Source: Mycolicibacterium arabiense (GTDB lineage Bacteria > Actinomycetota > Actinomycetes > Mycobacteriales > Mycobacteriaceae). Taken from it: DNA of 64,000 bases. Each line of letters begins with the position of its first letter. Position 1 is the stretch's first letter. The stretch is from the NCBI RefSeq assembly GCF_010731815.2, contig NZ_AP022593.1, positions 2,480,001-2,544,000 of the forward strand, read 5' to 3'. Positions 44,671 through 52,070 of this stretch are shown here, one piece after another. Position numbers and translations under genes: made by a program. The notes under the pieces are model-generated. The model worked only from the letters and a program-made list of their open reading frames with translations, did not search any database and was not told the origin of the DNA.

Positions 44671-46137
44671 ATGACCATTGAACTACCGCCAAAACGCCCG
44701 CAGACGTCCTTTGCGAGCAGGCGCTTCTCGCCGACGGCACACGCCCCGAACCGCGATACCCAGCAGGCACAACACGTTGGCCTTCAGCATCGCTACTCAC
44801 TGCAGGCCGCCGACCTCGTCACCGCAGCGGCTTCGGCGTGCCTGGGCGCGGTGGTGCTGAGCCACATCAGCGCGGTGCGCGCCGGAAACCTCGGTATCCG
44901 AGAGGTATTGCTCGCCTCCATCGCAATGGCGGTCGCACTACACGTTCACGGGCTGTACCGACGCCCCGCAGCACGGCTGCGACCGAGCGAGTGGTGGCGG
45001 CCCGCAGTCATCGCGCGATGCCTACCGACCGCGGCGCTACTCGCCCTTGCCGCGGACGCGTTCGTCCTCGGCGGCGGGCGCTCGATGACCCTGACCGCAG
45101 CCGTGGCGATGACACTGCCCGCCGCGGTCCTCGTCCCCTTTGGCCGACGACTGGTCGTCAAGATGTTCGACCCGGCCGTGAGCCGGATCCTGGTGATCGG
45201 AACGGGCCCCATCTCCGAGCGCCTGACGTCTCGGCTGCAACGATGCCCGGACACGCTGGTCGTCGGTCACGTCGACGACAATGCCGCGCCGGGCACTCCC
45301 CTGCTCGGCGGTCTCGCCGACTTGCAGGCGGTCTGTGCGGCGTACCAGATCGACCGCGTCATCGTCGGCTTCCCGAACACCAGCGATGCCATCGTCCTCG
45401 AGGCGCTTCGCCAACTCCAGGGCCAGGTACCGGTATCGGAGATCCCGCGCTACTTCGAACTGCACAACTGGCGTAGCGAAGCAGAGGAACTCCAGGGGCT
45501 GACCCTCATGCACCTGCCAACGGCATCCCTTGGGCCGCGGGCGCGAATCATGAAGCGGCTCATCGACATGACGCTTGCGACGTGTGCGCTGATAGCCGCG
45601 GCTCCCGTACTGCTCGTCATCGCAGTCGCCATCAAGCTCGACAGCCCTGGGCCGGTGTTCTTCCGGCAGGAGCGCATTGGCCGCGGTGGTAGGCCGTTCA
45701 GCATCTTCAAGTTCCGCTCGATGACGGCCGACGCGTGGCAACAGCGCAACACGGTGGCACAGCTCAACGAGGTCGACGGACCGCTGTTCAAGATGGCCAA
45801 CGATCCGAGGGTCACCCGGGTGGGGGCCTTCATCCGCAAGACGAGTCTCGACGAACTCCCCCAGCTCATCAACGTTGTCAGGGGCGAGATGTCCCTGGTC
45901 GGCCCGCGACCTCTGCCCGCAGAGGAATCCGACCGCATCGATGGTGCCGGACTGGCCCGCCTGGACGTCAAGCCGGGCATCACCGGACTCTGGCAGGTGT
46001 GCGGCCGCAGCGACCTGACCTATGCCGATCTGCAGCACCTCGACTCCGTCTACGTCCGGTCGTGGTCGCTGATGTGGGATGTCCGAATCATCGCCAAGAC
46101 ACCGCACGTCGTGTTCGCTCGCAAGGGCGCCTACTGA
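44671..46137 (+). CDS. WcaJ/WbaP-like undecaprenyl-phosphate sugar phosphotransferase
   Basis: A 488-residue polyprenol-phosphate hexose-1-phosphate transferase that starts repeat-unit assembly. Four N-terminal transmembrane helices (~50-150) precede a nucleotide-binding-like domain (RILVIGTGPISERL). The C-terminal catalytic domain begins near residue 290 with a membrane helix (RLIDMTLATCALIAAAP) and shows SPGPVFFRQERIGRGGRPF, FKFRSM, DELPQLINVVRGEMSLVGPRP and the PGITGLWQV motif. GGGGGGG precedes the ATG. It lies 31 bp after the UXS-UGD gene, so UDP-sugar supply and initiation are coupled. Confidence 0.93.
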   Translation: MTIELPPKRPQTSFASRRFSPTAHAPNRDTQQAQHVGLQHRYSLQAADLVTAAASACLGAVVLSHISAVRAGNLGIREVLLASIAMAVALHVHGLYRRPAARLRPSEWWRPAVIARCLPTAALLALAADAFVLGGGRSMTLTAAVAMTLPAAVLVPFGRRLVVKMFDPAVSRILVIGTGPISERLTSRLQRCPDTLVVGHVDDNAAPGTPLLGGLADLQAVCAAYQIDRVIVGFPNTSDAIVLEALRQLQGQVPVSEIPRYFELHNWRSEAEELQGLTLMHLPTASLGPRARIMKRLIDMTLATCALIAAAPVLLVIAVAIKLDSPGPVFFRQERIGRGGRPFSIFKFRSMTADAWQQRNTVAQLNEVDGPLFKMANDPRVTRVGAFIRKTSLDELPQLINVVRGEMSLVGPRPLPAEESDRIDGAGLARLDVKPGITGLWQVCGRSDLTYADLQHLDSVYVRSWSLMWDVRIIAKTPHVVFARKGAY

Positions 46138-46182
46138 TCGGACCGATCCCGATATCCTGGGTGCCTAGCCGAGGGGGATCTC

Positions 46183-46704
46183 CTGCACGTTCTATTCGTC
46201 TGCACTGGGAACATCTGTCGCTCACCTACAGCCGAGCGACTCGCCATCGCCTACGGCGCGCGGTCGGGGATCACGGATCTGCGGACGTCCAGCGCGGGAA
46301 CCCGTGCGGTGCTTGGCCATCCGATCCACGACGAGGCGGCGCGCGTGTTGTCGGGGCTCGGCGGTGACACGTCGAACTTCGCCGCACGGCAACTGACCCC
46401 ACGATTGGCCGGCGACGCCGACCTGATTCTCACCATGACGAGGGCGCACCGAGACGCCGTGCTCGAACTCGCGCCGCGCCAACTCAAGAGAACCTTCACC
46501 ATGAGCGAAGCCGCTCGACTCGTGTCCCATCACGGCGCGCGCGACGTCGACGACCTAGCGGCGCTTCGACCCCAGCTCTCCCCCATCGACCGTACGGACA
46601 TCGCCGATCCGATCGGCCGAGACGCCGACGTCTTCACCACCGTCGGCGCTCGGATCGCCGAACTGCTACCTCCGATACTCGAAATCTGCACACGCGGGCC
46701 GTGA
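46183..46704 (+). CDS. Wzb-like low-molecular-weight protein tyrosine phosphatase, apparent CTG start
   Basis: A phosphatase of 173 residues. The P-loop reads CTGNICRSPTAER right at the N-terminus (Cys at residue 7), matching the C-x5-R-S signature, and a catalytic acid DPIGRD lies near residue 144. This matches Wzb/PtpA enzymes that dephosphorylate the Wzc kinase. No ATG, GTG or TTG exists upstream in frame close to the P-loop; the first in-frame GTG lies 42 codons inside, after the P-loop. The CTG is preceded by GAGGGGG 6 nt upstream and is the only sensible start. Confidence 0.85.
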   Translation: MHVLFVCTGNICRSPTAERLAIAYGARSGITDLRTSSAGTRAVLGHPIHDEAARVLSGLGGDTSNFAARQLTPRLAGDADLILTMTRAHRDAVLELAPRQLKRTFTMSEAARLVSHHGARDVDDLAALRPQLSPIDRTDIADPIGRDADVFTTVGARIAELLPPILEICTRGP

Positions 46705-46737
46705 GCGTTTCCCCCCGACCTATGCCACGATGACTCC

Positions 46738-47607
46738 GTGCGGGGGATCATCTTGGCCGGGGGTTCGGGGACCCGACTGCATCCGATCACGCTGGGAACG
46801 TCGAAGCAGATGATCCCGGTCTACGACAAGCCGATGGTCTACTACCCGTTGTCCACGCTGATGCTCGCCGGAATTCAGGACATCCTCGTGATCACGACCC
46901 CGCACGACGCTGCGAGCTTCCAACGACTGCTCGGCGACGGGTCTCGATTCGGAATCTCCATCACCTTCGCGACGCAGTCCTCGCCGGACGGACTCGCGCG
47001 GGCGTTCACCATCGGTTCCGACTTCATCGGGACGGAGAAGGTTGCGCTCGTCCTGGGTGACAACCTCCTCTACGGACCGGGGCTGGGCACTCAACTGAAG
47101 CGCTTCACCGACGTCGACGGCGGGGCGATCTTCGCCTACTGGGTTGCCGAACCGTCGGCCTACGGCGTGGTCGACTTCGACGCGAGCGGTCTGGTGACCT
47201 CGATCGAGGAGAAGCCCAAGAACCCCAGAAGCAACTACGCGGTGCCGGGTCTCTACTTCTACGACAACGACGTGATCGCAATTGCTCGCGACTTGGCGCC
47301 CAGCGCCAGAGGTGAATACGAGATCACCGACGTCAACCGGGAGTACCTGCGGCAAGGCCGACTCGGGGTCGAGGTGCTGCCGCGGGGGACCGCGTGGTTG
47401 GACACCGGCACGTTCGACCAGATGACCGATGCCGCCGACTTCGTCCGCACCATGGAGCGGCGAACCGGACTCAAGATCGGCGTACCCGAGGAGATCGGCT
47501 GGCGGCAGGGCTTTCTGACCGACGACGAGCTGCGTGCGCGTGCTGCGGAGTCGACGAAGTCCGGCTACGGCGCGTACCTACTGGAGCTGTTGGAAAGGGG
47601 TCGGTGA
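46738..47607 (+). CDS. rmlA: Glucose-1-phosphate thymidylyltransferase RmlA
   Basis: A 289-residue enzyme making dTDP-glucose from dTTP and glucose-1-phosphate, the first step of dTDP-L-rhamnose synthesis. Motifs: GGSGTRLHPITLGTSKQMIPVYDKPMVYYPL (nucleotide binding), LVLGDNLLYG, EEKPKNPRSNYAVPGLYFYD and TAWLDTGTFDQM. Length normal, start GTG. It is followed by rmlD after 21 bp; rmlB and rmlC are not in the window. In M. tuberculosis the rml genes are scattered, so this could be the only copy or a second copy. Confidence 0.95.
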   Translation: MRGIILAGGSGTRLHPITLGTSKQMIPVYDKPMVYYPLSTLMLAGIQDILVITTPHDAASFQRLLGDGSRFGISITFATQSSPDGLARAFTIGSDFIGTEKVALVLGDNLLYGPGLGTQLKRFTDVDGGAIFAYWVAEPSAYGVVDFDASGLVTSIEEKPKNPRSNYAVPGLYFYDNDVIAIARDLAPSARGEYEITDVNREYLRQGRLGVEVLPRGTAWLDTGTFDQMTDAADFVRTMERRTGLKIGVPEEIGWRQGFLTDDELRARAAESTKSGYGAYLLELLERGR

Positions 47608-47628
47608 TCGTGCGGCCAGTGACCGACG

Positions 47629-48537
47629 GTGGCCGGTGACCTCCCACCTCGCAAGACCCTGGTCGTCGGTGCGGGAGGGCAACTCGGCCGGGCGCTGCGC
47701 GTGGCCCACGAAGGCTCGGCACACGTCGAGTTCGCAGAGCGCGCCGACATCGACCTGACGTCCGGCTCGCTCGTCGACGCCCGCCGCTGGACCGACTACG
47801 ACACCATCGTCAACGCCGCGGCCTACACCGCCGTCGACGCGGCGGAGACGCCGGAAGGCCGTGCGTCGGCCTGGGCAGTCAACGTCGCAGGCACCACCGC
47901 ACTGGCGCGTATCGCCACCGAGCACGCCATCACGTTGATTCACGTGTCGAGCGACTACGTGTTCGACGGCACCGCCACGCGGGCCTACACCGAGGACGAC
48001 CCCGTCGCACCGCTGAGCGTGTACGGGCAGACGAAGGCGGCCGCCGACTACGTGGTCGCAACGGTCCCCCACCACTACGTCGTGCGCACGTCCTGGGTCA
48101 TCGGCGACGGTCGGAACTTCGTCTCGACCATGTTGTCGCTGGCGGAGCGCGGCATCGACCCCGCCGTCGTCGACGACCAACGGGGCCGGCTCACCTTCAC
48201 CACCGACTTGGCCCGTGCCATCGGGTACCTCGCTCGAAGGCGCGCGCCGTACGGCGTCTACAACGTGACCGGAGCAGGCGCGACGACGACCTGGGCCGAC
48301 GTCGCTCGCTCCACCTTCGCGCTCGCCGGCCACGATCCGAGTCGTGTCACCGGCGTCAGCACGCGGGACTACTTCGCGCGGGCCTCAGGCCCCGTCGCCC
48401 CACGGCCGGGGAACAGCGAGTTGGACCTGGCCAAGATCACCGCTGCGGGTTTCACGCCTGCGAAAGCCGATACGGCACTGGCAGATTACGTCGAACGATA
48501 CGTCGAGGGCCGCGCGTCCTCGGGCGGCGAGGCATGA
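47629..48537 (+). CDS. rmlD: dTDP-4-dehydrorhamnose reductase RmlD
   Basis: A 302-residue reductase for the last step of dTDP-L-rhamnose synthesis. The NADPH loop is VVGAGGQLGRAL near residue 12, then the family's NAAAYTAVDAAE, a HVSSDYVFDGT Ser region, and the catalytic YGQTKAAADY. VVDDQRGRLTFTTDLARAI matches the substrate-side signature. The GTG start follows rmlA closely, and the stop overlaps the next gene's ATG by 4 bp. It supplies rhamnose for the polymer and possibly for the arabinogalactan linkage unit. Confidence 0.93.
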   Translation: MAGDLPPRKTLVVGAGGQLGRALRVAHEGSAHVEFAERADIDLTSGSLVDARRWTDYDTIVNAAAYTAVDAAETPEGRASAWAVNVAGTTALARIATEHAITLIHVSSDYVFDGTATRAYTEDDPVAPLSVYGQTKAAADYVVATVPHHYVVRTSWVIGDGRNFVSTMLSLAERGIDPAVVDDQRGRLTFTTDLARAIGYLARRRAPYGVYNVTGAGATTTWADVARSTFALAGHDPSRVTGVSTRDYFARASGPVAPRPGNSELDLAKITAAGFTPAKADTALADYVERYVEGRASSGGEA

Positions 48538-49508
48538 GACGTCGCGGAACCGCGGGGCGGATGATCGCCACCGTCGTCGGCGTGCTGTCGATGATCATCG
48601 CAGGCGCTGCGCTGGCCATCCGGTACGCACCCCTGCCCACGCAGCCGCTGGTGTTCGCTTCGGTCGCGGCACCGTTCCTCGCCATCGCGGCGCCAGTGGC
48701 ACTGGTCGTGTTGTCGCTCGCTCGGCGTTGGGCGCTCAGCGCAGTGGCCGCGATCCTCACCGTCATCACCATCGCGGTGCAGGTGCCGCTGTACGTGGCC
48801 GACCCACCCCCCGAGTCGTCGGTCACCGTCCGCGTGATGACCATCAACATGCTCTACGGGCGTGCCAACGCGGCGTCGATCGTCGCGACCGCGAGTCGAC
48901 AAGCCGACGTCCTGATGGTCCAGGAACTGACCCCGGAAGCACTTCGGCGACTGCAGCAGGCGGGCGTCGATCGAGCGTTTCCGCACCACGCGATCGAGCC
49001 TCGCCCCATGGCCGCGGGGGCAGGCATCTTCAGCAGGCATCCGATCTCGGGGTCCGCTCCGATCTCCGGGTTGCAACGAGCCATGGTCACGACGCGTCTC
49101 GAAATCGACGGTGTGCGAACCGATCCCATCGTCGCTGCGGTACATCTGGACTCACCGTGGCCACGCCCGATCGAGGGATGGCATCGGGACTTCGACGCCT
49201 TCCCGGGCGTCTTGACCACACTCGCGGCGCAGGCAGGCGGGGGCTCCGTCATCATCGCGGGCGACTTCAACGCGACGGTCGACATGCGTCCGTTTCGCCG
49301 CCTGCTGAAAGACGGCTACCGCGACGCCTCCGAGCAGGCGGGCGCGGGGCGGCAGTTCACCTTTCCGAGCAATCGGCGTTTCCCACCGGTCATGGGCCTC
49401 GACCATGTGCTCACCCGAAACGCCACTGGCGTCTCGACCGCGACGATCACCATTCCGGGCACCGACCACCGGGCGTTGGTGGCCACCGTGCTGGTTCCTC
49501 GCGGTTGA
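48534..49508 (+). CDS. Membrane endonuclease/exonuclease/phosphatase (EEP) family protein A
   Basis: A 324-residue protein with about three transmembrane helices in the first ~95 residues and an external EEP-fold domain. Catalytic residues are visible: MTINMLYGRA, the Glu in VQELTPEA, AVHLDSPWP, the metal-binding GDFNAT, GLDHVL and the general base in GTDHRALVA. EEP domains hydrolyse phosphodiesters or phosphomonoesters of nucleic acids, lipids or sugars. It is coupled to rmlD by overlap. A clear paralogue with the same layout lies about 6 kb downstream. Confidence 0.87.
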   Translation: MRRRGTAGRMIATVVGVLSMIIAGAALAIRYAPLPTQPLVFASVAAPFLAIAAPVALVVLSLARRWALSAVAAILTVITIAVQVPLYVADPPPESSVTVRVMTINMLYGRANAASIVATASRQADVLMVQELTPEALRRLQQAGVDRAFPHHAIEPRPMAAGAGIFSRHPISGSAPISGLQRAMVTTRLEIDGVRTDPIVAAVHLDSPWPRPIEGWHRDFDAFPGVLTTLAAQAGGGSVIIAGDFNATVDMRPFRRLLKDGYRDASEQAGAGRQFTFPSNRRFPPVMGLDHVLTRNATGVSTATITIPGTDHRALVATVLVPRG

Positions 49509-49515
49509 TACTCGC

Positions 49516-51201
49516 TCAGGCGGCCTTCTTGTCCTCCGAGCCGGCGGTGCTGCCGTCGTCGCCGTCCTTGGAGTCATCGGACTTGGACGGCTCGGACCTC
49601 TGCGGCTCGGACTTCTGCGGCTCGGACTGTTCGCTCGCATCCTTCTCGTCGTCCTTGGTGACAGCGGACGTGTCCTTGACGTCGTCGCCCTTCGAGTCGG
49701 CTTCCTCGTCGTGCTTGGTGCCGGCGGCATCGTCGACCGTCGCGTCGTCCTCGACGGCCTCGTGCGCCGGCGTCTGGTCGTTGCCGTTCGTCTCGGACTG
49801 CTCGACCGGACTCGCTTCGACGACTGGCTCGGTCGACGGTGCTGCACTCGCCACCGAGGAAGTCGGCGTGCCTTCGGCGGGTGCCTCCGGTGTCGACTTC
49901 CTCACCGATGACAGTTCCGTGACGGTTGCTCCTGCCATCACCTCGGCAACCTCCGCTTCCTCGACGCCTTGCGGCGCAATCGAACGCGCGGCCAACGTGG
50001 ATGCCGTCTCGGTGAGCGGCGCAGGCGTAGAAAGGGTGGGGCCACCGTTGATGGCGTCCTGGATGCCCTGGATCACCGCGGCGACCAACTTCACGCCGAC
50101 CGCGCCCCAGTTCTGGAACGGGTTGAACGGCAGAATCGACAGTGGCGTCGGGGTGCCGGGGTTGCCCGACCAGTCGTAACCCAGGTCGGCGAGCACCTTG
50201 TACGCCGGGGAGATCAGGTCGACGATCGGCTTGACCAGTGGCTTCAACGCACCCGGCGTCAGGGACATCACCAGGTTCATGATCGGCAACGACGTCGCAG
50301 GGATCATGATGTATTCGTTGCCGGCGCTGTCGAGACGGCAGTTCACTCCGAGGTTGCACTCCAGGTGAGGCGCCAACGTCGCCGGCGTGTAGCCGTACGG
50401 CAGGGTGTCGGTGGGGCCGTTGCCGTTCGGTGACAGGTACTCACCGTGCACGTTGTCGAACGCGGCGATGGCGTTGAGCATCGCGAACGGGTTCCCCCAG
50501 TACCGCGGCGCGTAGACCACGGGGTCGTATTCGAAGCCGAAGGTCGTCGTCTTGATGTTGGGATCGACCGGCATGGGCGGCCCGAGGGTCACGTCCAGGA
50601 TGGGGACGTACCGCAGGAAGCCGAGCCGCTGCCACAGGCCGCCGTCGGGGTTCTCGATGCCACCGATGGTGACGACGTCGAGCCGGGCCTTCTGTTCTTC
50701 GGTCAGTCCGTATTCGTTGAGCGTCGTGGAGACGACGTCGCCGCCCTGGGAATACCCGAAGACGACGATGTCGCGCACGCCGGGAGTGCCCGGGGTGGCG
50801 AACGCGGCGTCCAGAGCGGTCGAGAGCCCCAACACGCCCTTGTCGACGGAAACGTCCCATTTGTCGCAGCCGTCGGGACCGGACCGGCACCAGGACGGAA
50901 AGATCTTCAGTGGCCAGAACGAGGCCGGGTAGTCGATGCCCACCAACGTGGGGTCGGGGCTGCCCTCCGCGACCGTTCCGCAATTCGCTTCGCTGTTGCA
51001 TGCGGTGCCCTGCATGTACCAGTCGCGGGCGTTCTCCAAGTAATCCGAGACGGTGTTGCCGTTCGGGGTGCCAGTGCCCGGAACGAGGAGGCCGATGGCA
51101 CCGAAGGCGAGGGCAGCCGAGAAGGCGGAGCCGATGGTGAGGGCGATCGAACCGAGCAACGCGATGAAGGCGAGAACGACCGCCTTGGCTGTCTGACGCA
51201 T
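49516..51201 (-). CDS. PE-PPE-domain secreted hydrolase with charged tail
   Basis: A 561-residue protein with an N-terminal signal or anchor helix (residues ~7-40) and a PE-PPE alpha/beta-hydrolase domain. The nucleophile elbow is FGYSQGG near residue 149; TIGGIENPDGGLWQRLG, PVDPNIKTTTFGFEYDP and YLSPNGNGPTDTLPYG are typical of the family. PE-PPE domains act as serine esterases at the mycobacterial cell surface. The last ~140 residues are low-complexity acidic and Lys/Ser/Pro repeats (SEPQKSEPQRSEPSKSD). It is on the minus strand and is convergent with EEP protein A. Confidence 0.9.
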   Translation of the reverse strand: MRQTAKAVVLAFIALLGSIALTIGSAFSAALAFGAIGLLVPGTGTPNGNTVSDYLENARDWYMQGTACNSEANCGTVAEGSPDPTLVGIDYPASFWPLKIFPSWCRSGPDGCDKWDVSVDKGVLGLSTALDAAFATPGTPGVRDIVVFGYSQGGDVVSTTLNEYGLTEEQKARLDVVTIGGIENPDGGLWQRLGFLRYVPILDVTLGPPMPVDPNIKTTTFGFEYDPVVYAPRYWGNPFAMLNAIAAFDNVHGEYLSPNGNGPTDTLPYGYTPATLAPHLECNLGVNCRLDSAGNEYIMIPATSLPIMNLVMSLTPGALKPLVKPIVDLISPAYKVLADLGYDWSGNPGTPTPLSILPFNPFQNWGAVGVKLVAAVIQGIQDAINGGPTLSTPAPLTETASTLAARSIAPQGVEEAEVAEVMAGATVTELSSVRKSTPEAPAEGTPTSSVASAAPSTEPVVEASPVEQSETNGNDQTPAHEAVEDDATVDDAAGTKHDEEADSKGDDVKDTSAVTKDDEKDASEQSEPQKSEPQRSEPSKSDDSKDGDDGSTAGSEDKKAA

Positions 51202-51277
51202 CCGTCAACGGTTACACCCGTGCGCCCGTCGAGGTGACGAAAACGGCGAGAGTTCACCGACGATTTTTCGCGGGGCG

Positions 51278-51304
51278 TGTCCGATCCGTCCGCGTCGGTT
51301 CGTC
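51278..51304 (+). promoter_or_regulatory. Candidate ECF-type promoter
   Basis: TGTCCGA and CGTC are separated by 16 bp, 55 bp ahead of the YCII gene. ECF42 sigma factors typically recognise a TGTCGA-like -35 and a short CG-rich -10, so this could be the autoregulated promoter of the DGPF-sigma pair. It is a pattern match only. Confidence 0.35.
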
Positions 51305-51358
51305 GTAGGTGTAGAGAGTGAGGCGCAGGGTCTCGCTCGCTGATCGGAGGTACGACAC

Positions 51359-52060
51359 ATGCACTACTTCGCACTGCTGCTGGGCCCGGAGCCGACCGAG
51401 CAGCCCGACGCCGCCACCGAAGCCGCGATCATGCGTGCGTACGTGGAGTTTCACGCCGCCGCCGGCCCCGCGCTCCGCGCCGGCGATGCCCTCACCTCGG
51501 CAGCGTCGGCGGTGCGCATCACCGGCGGACCCGACGCACCAACCGTCACCGACGGGCCCTTCGCCGAGGGCGCCGAGGTGGCAGGCGGGTACTACGTCAT
51601 GCAGGCCGAGAACCTCGACGACGCCCTGGAGCTGGCTCGTCAGATCCCCGCGTGCGCGTCCGGCGGAGTCGAGGTGTGGCCCATGGTGGAGTGGAACCAG
51701 CCGGCCGATCGGATCCGTGACGACTGGCTCGCACTTCTCCTCGAACCGGCCGAGACGGCGTACGCGCCCGACTCCGACGAGTGGGTCAGCGGGGCCCGTC
51801 AGCACGAGGAGTTCGGCAAGACCGTTGGTGACCACATCCTTGCCGGTGCTGCGCTGCATCCGCCGAGCACCGCTACGACGGTTCGGGTCCGAGACGGGCG
51901 AGCGACCTTCACCGACGGGCCGTACGCAGAGGGAGCCGAGGTGGCCAACGGCTTCTACGTCCTGCGCGCCGCCGACCGCAACGAAGCGGTGAAGTTGGCG
52001 TCGATGATTCCTGCGACGGCGGTCGAGCTGCGACGTCTCGCCGACGTCGGGGGCCTCTGA
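51359..52060 (+). CDS. Tandem YCII/DGPF-domain protein
   Basis: A 233-residue protein made of two YCII-like (DGPF) domains. Each has the hallmark TDGPFAEGAEVAGGYYV or TDGPYAEGAEVANGFYV, about 150 residues apart, and both share the same surrounding strand order, so it arose by internal duplication. DGPF proteins are the constant partners of ECF42 sigma factors, one of which follows after 10 bp. The function is unknown; the fold resembles the active site of muconolactone isomerase-like enzymes. Confidence 0.87.
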   Translation: MHYFALLLGPEPTEQPDAATEAAIMRAYVEFHAAAGPALRAGDALTSAASAVRITGGPDAPTVTDGPFAEGAEVAGGYYVMQAENLDDALELARQIPACASGGVEVWPMVEWNQPADRIRDDWLALLLEPAETAYAPDSDEWVSGARQHEEFGKTVGDHILAGAALHPPSTATTVRVRDGRATFTDGPYAEGAEVANGFYVLRAADRNEAVKLASMIPATAVELRRLADVGGL

Positions 52061-52070
52061 CCGGAGGCGA

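Larger units (their letters stand above)
19575..48537. other. Surface-polysaccharide (Wzx/Wzy-type) biosynthesis locus
   Basis: This span collects nearly all parts of a Wzx/Wzy-dependent exopolysaccharide or capsule pathway: initiating phosphosugar transferase, flippase, polymerase, polysaccharide co-polymerase with tyrosine kinase, matching phosphatase, three glycosyltransferases, sugar-nucleotide enzymes, an acyltransferase and six methyltransferase-like genes. Most genes point the same way; three short minus-strand segments interrupt. By eye its middle (about 22-42 kb) is less G+C-rich than the flanks. It sits between the mmaA genes and rplA, which are neighbours in M. tuberculosis. No mobility genes or target-site repeats were seen. 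Confidence 0.8.

Noticed and set aside
49516..49900. Repeats near the end of the PE-PPE gene that could suggest a CRISPR or tandem array
   Set aside because: They are short in-frame codon repeats (SEPQKSEPQRSEP) in a disordered tail, without regular spacers.
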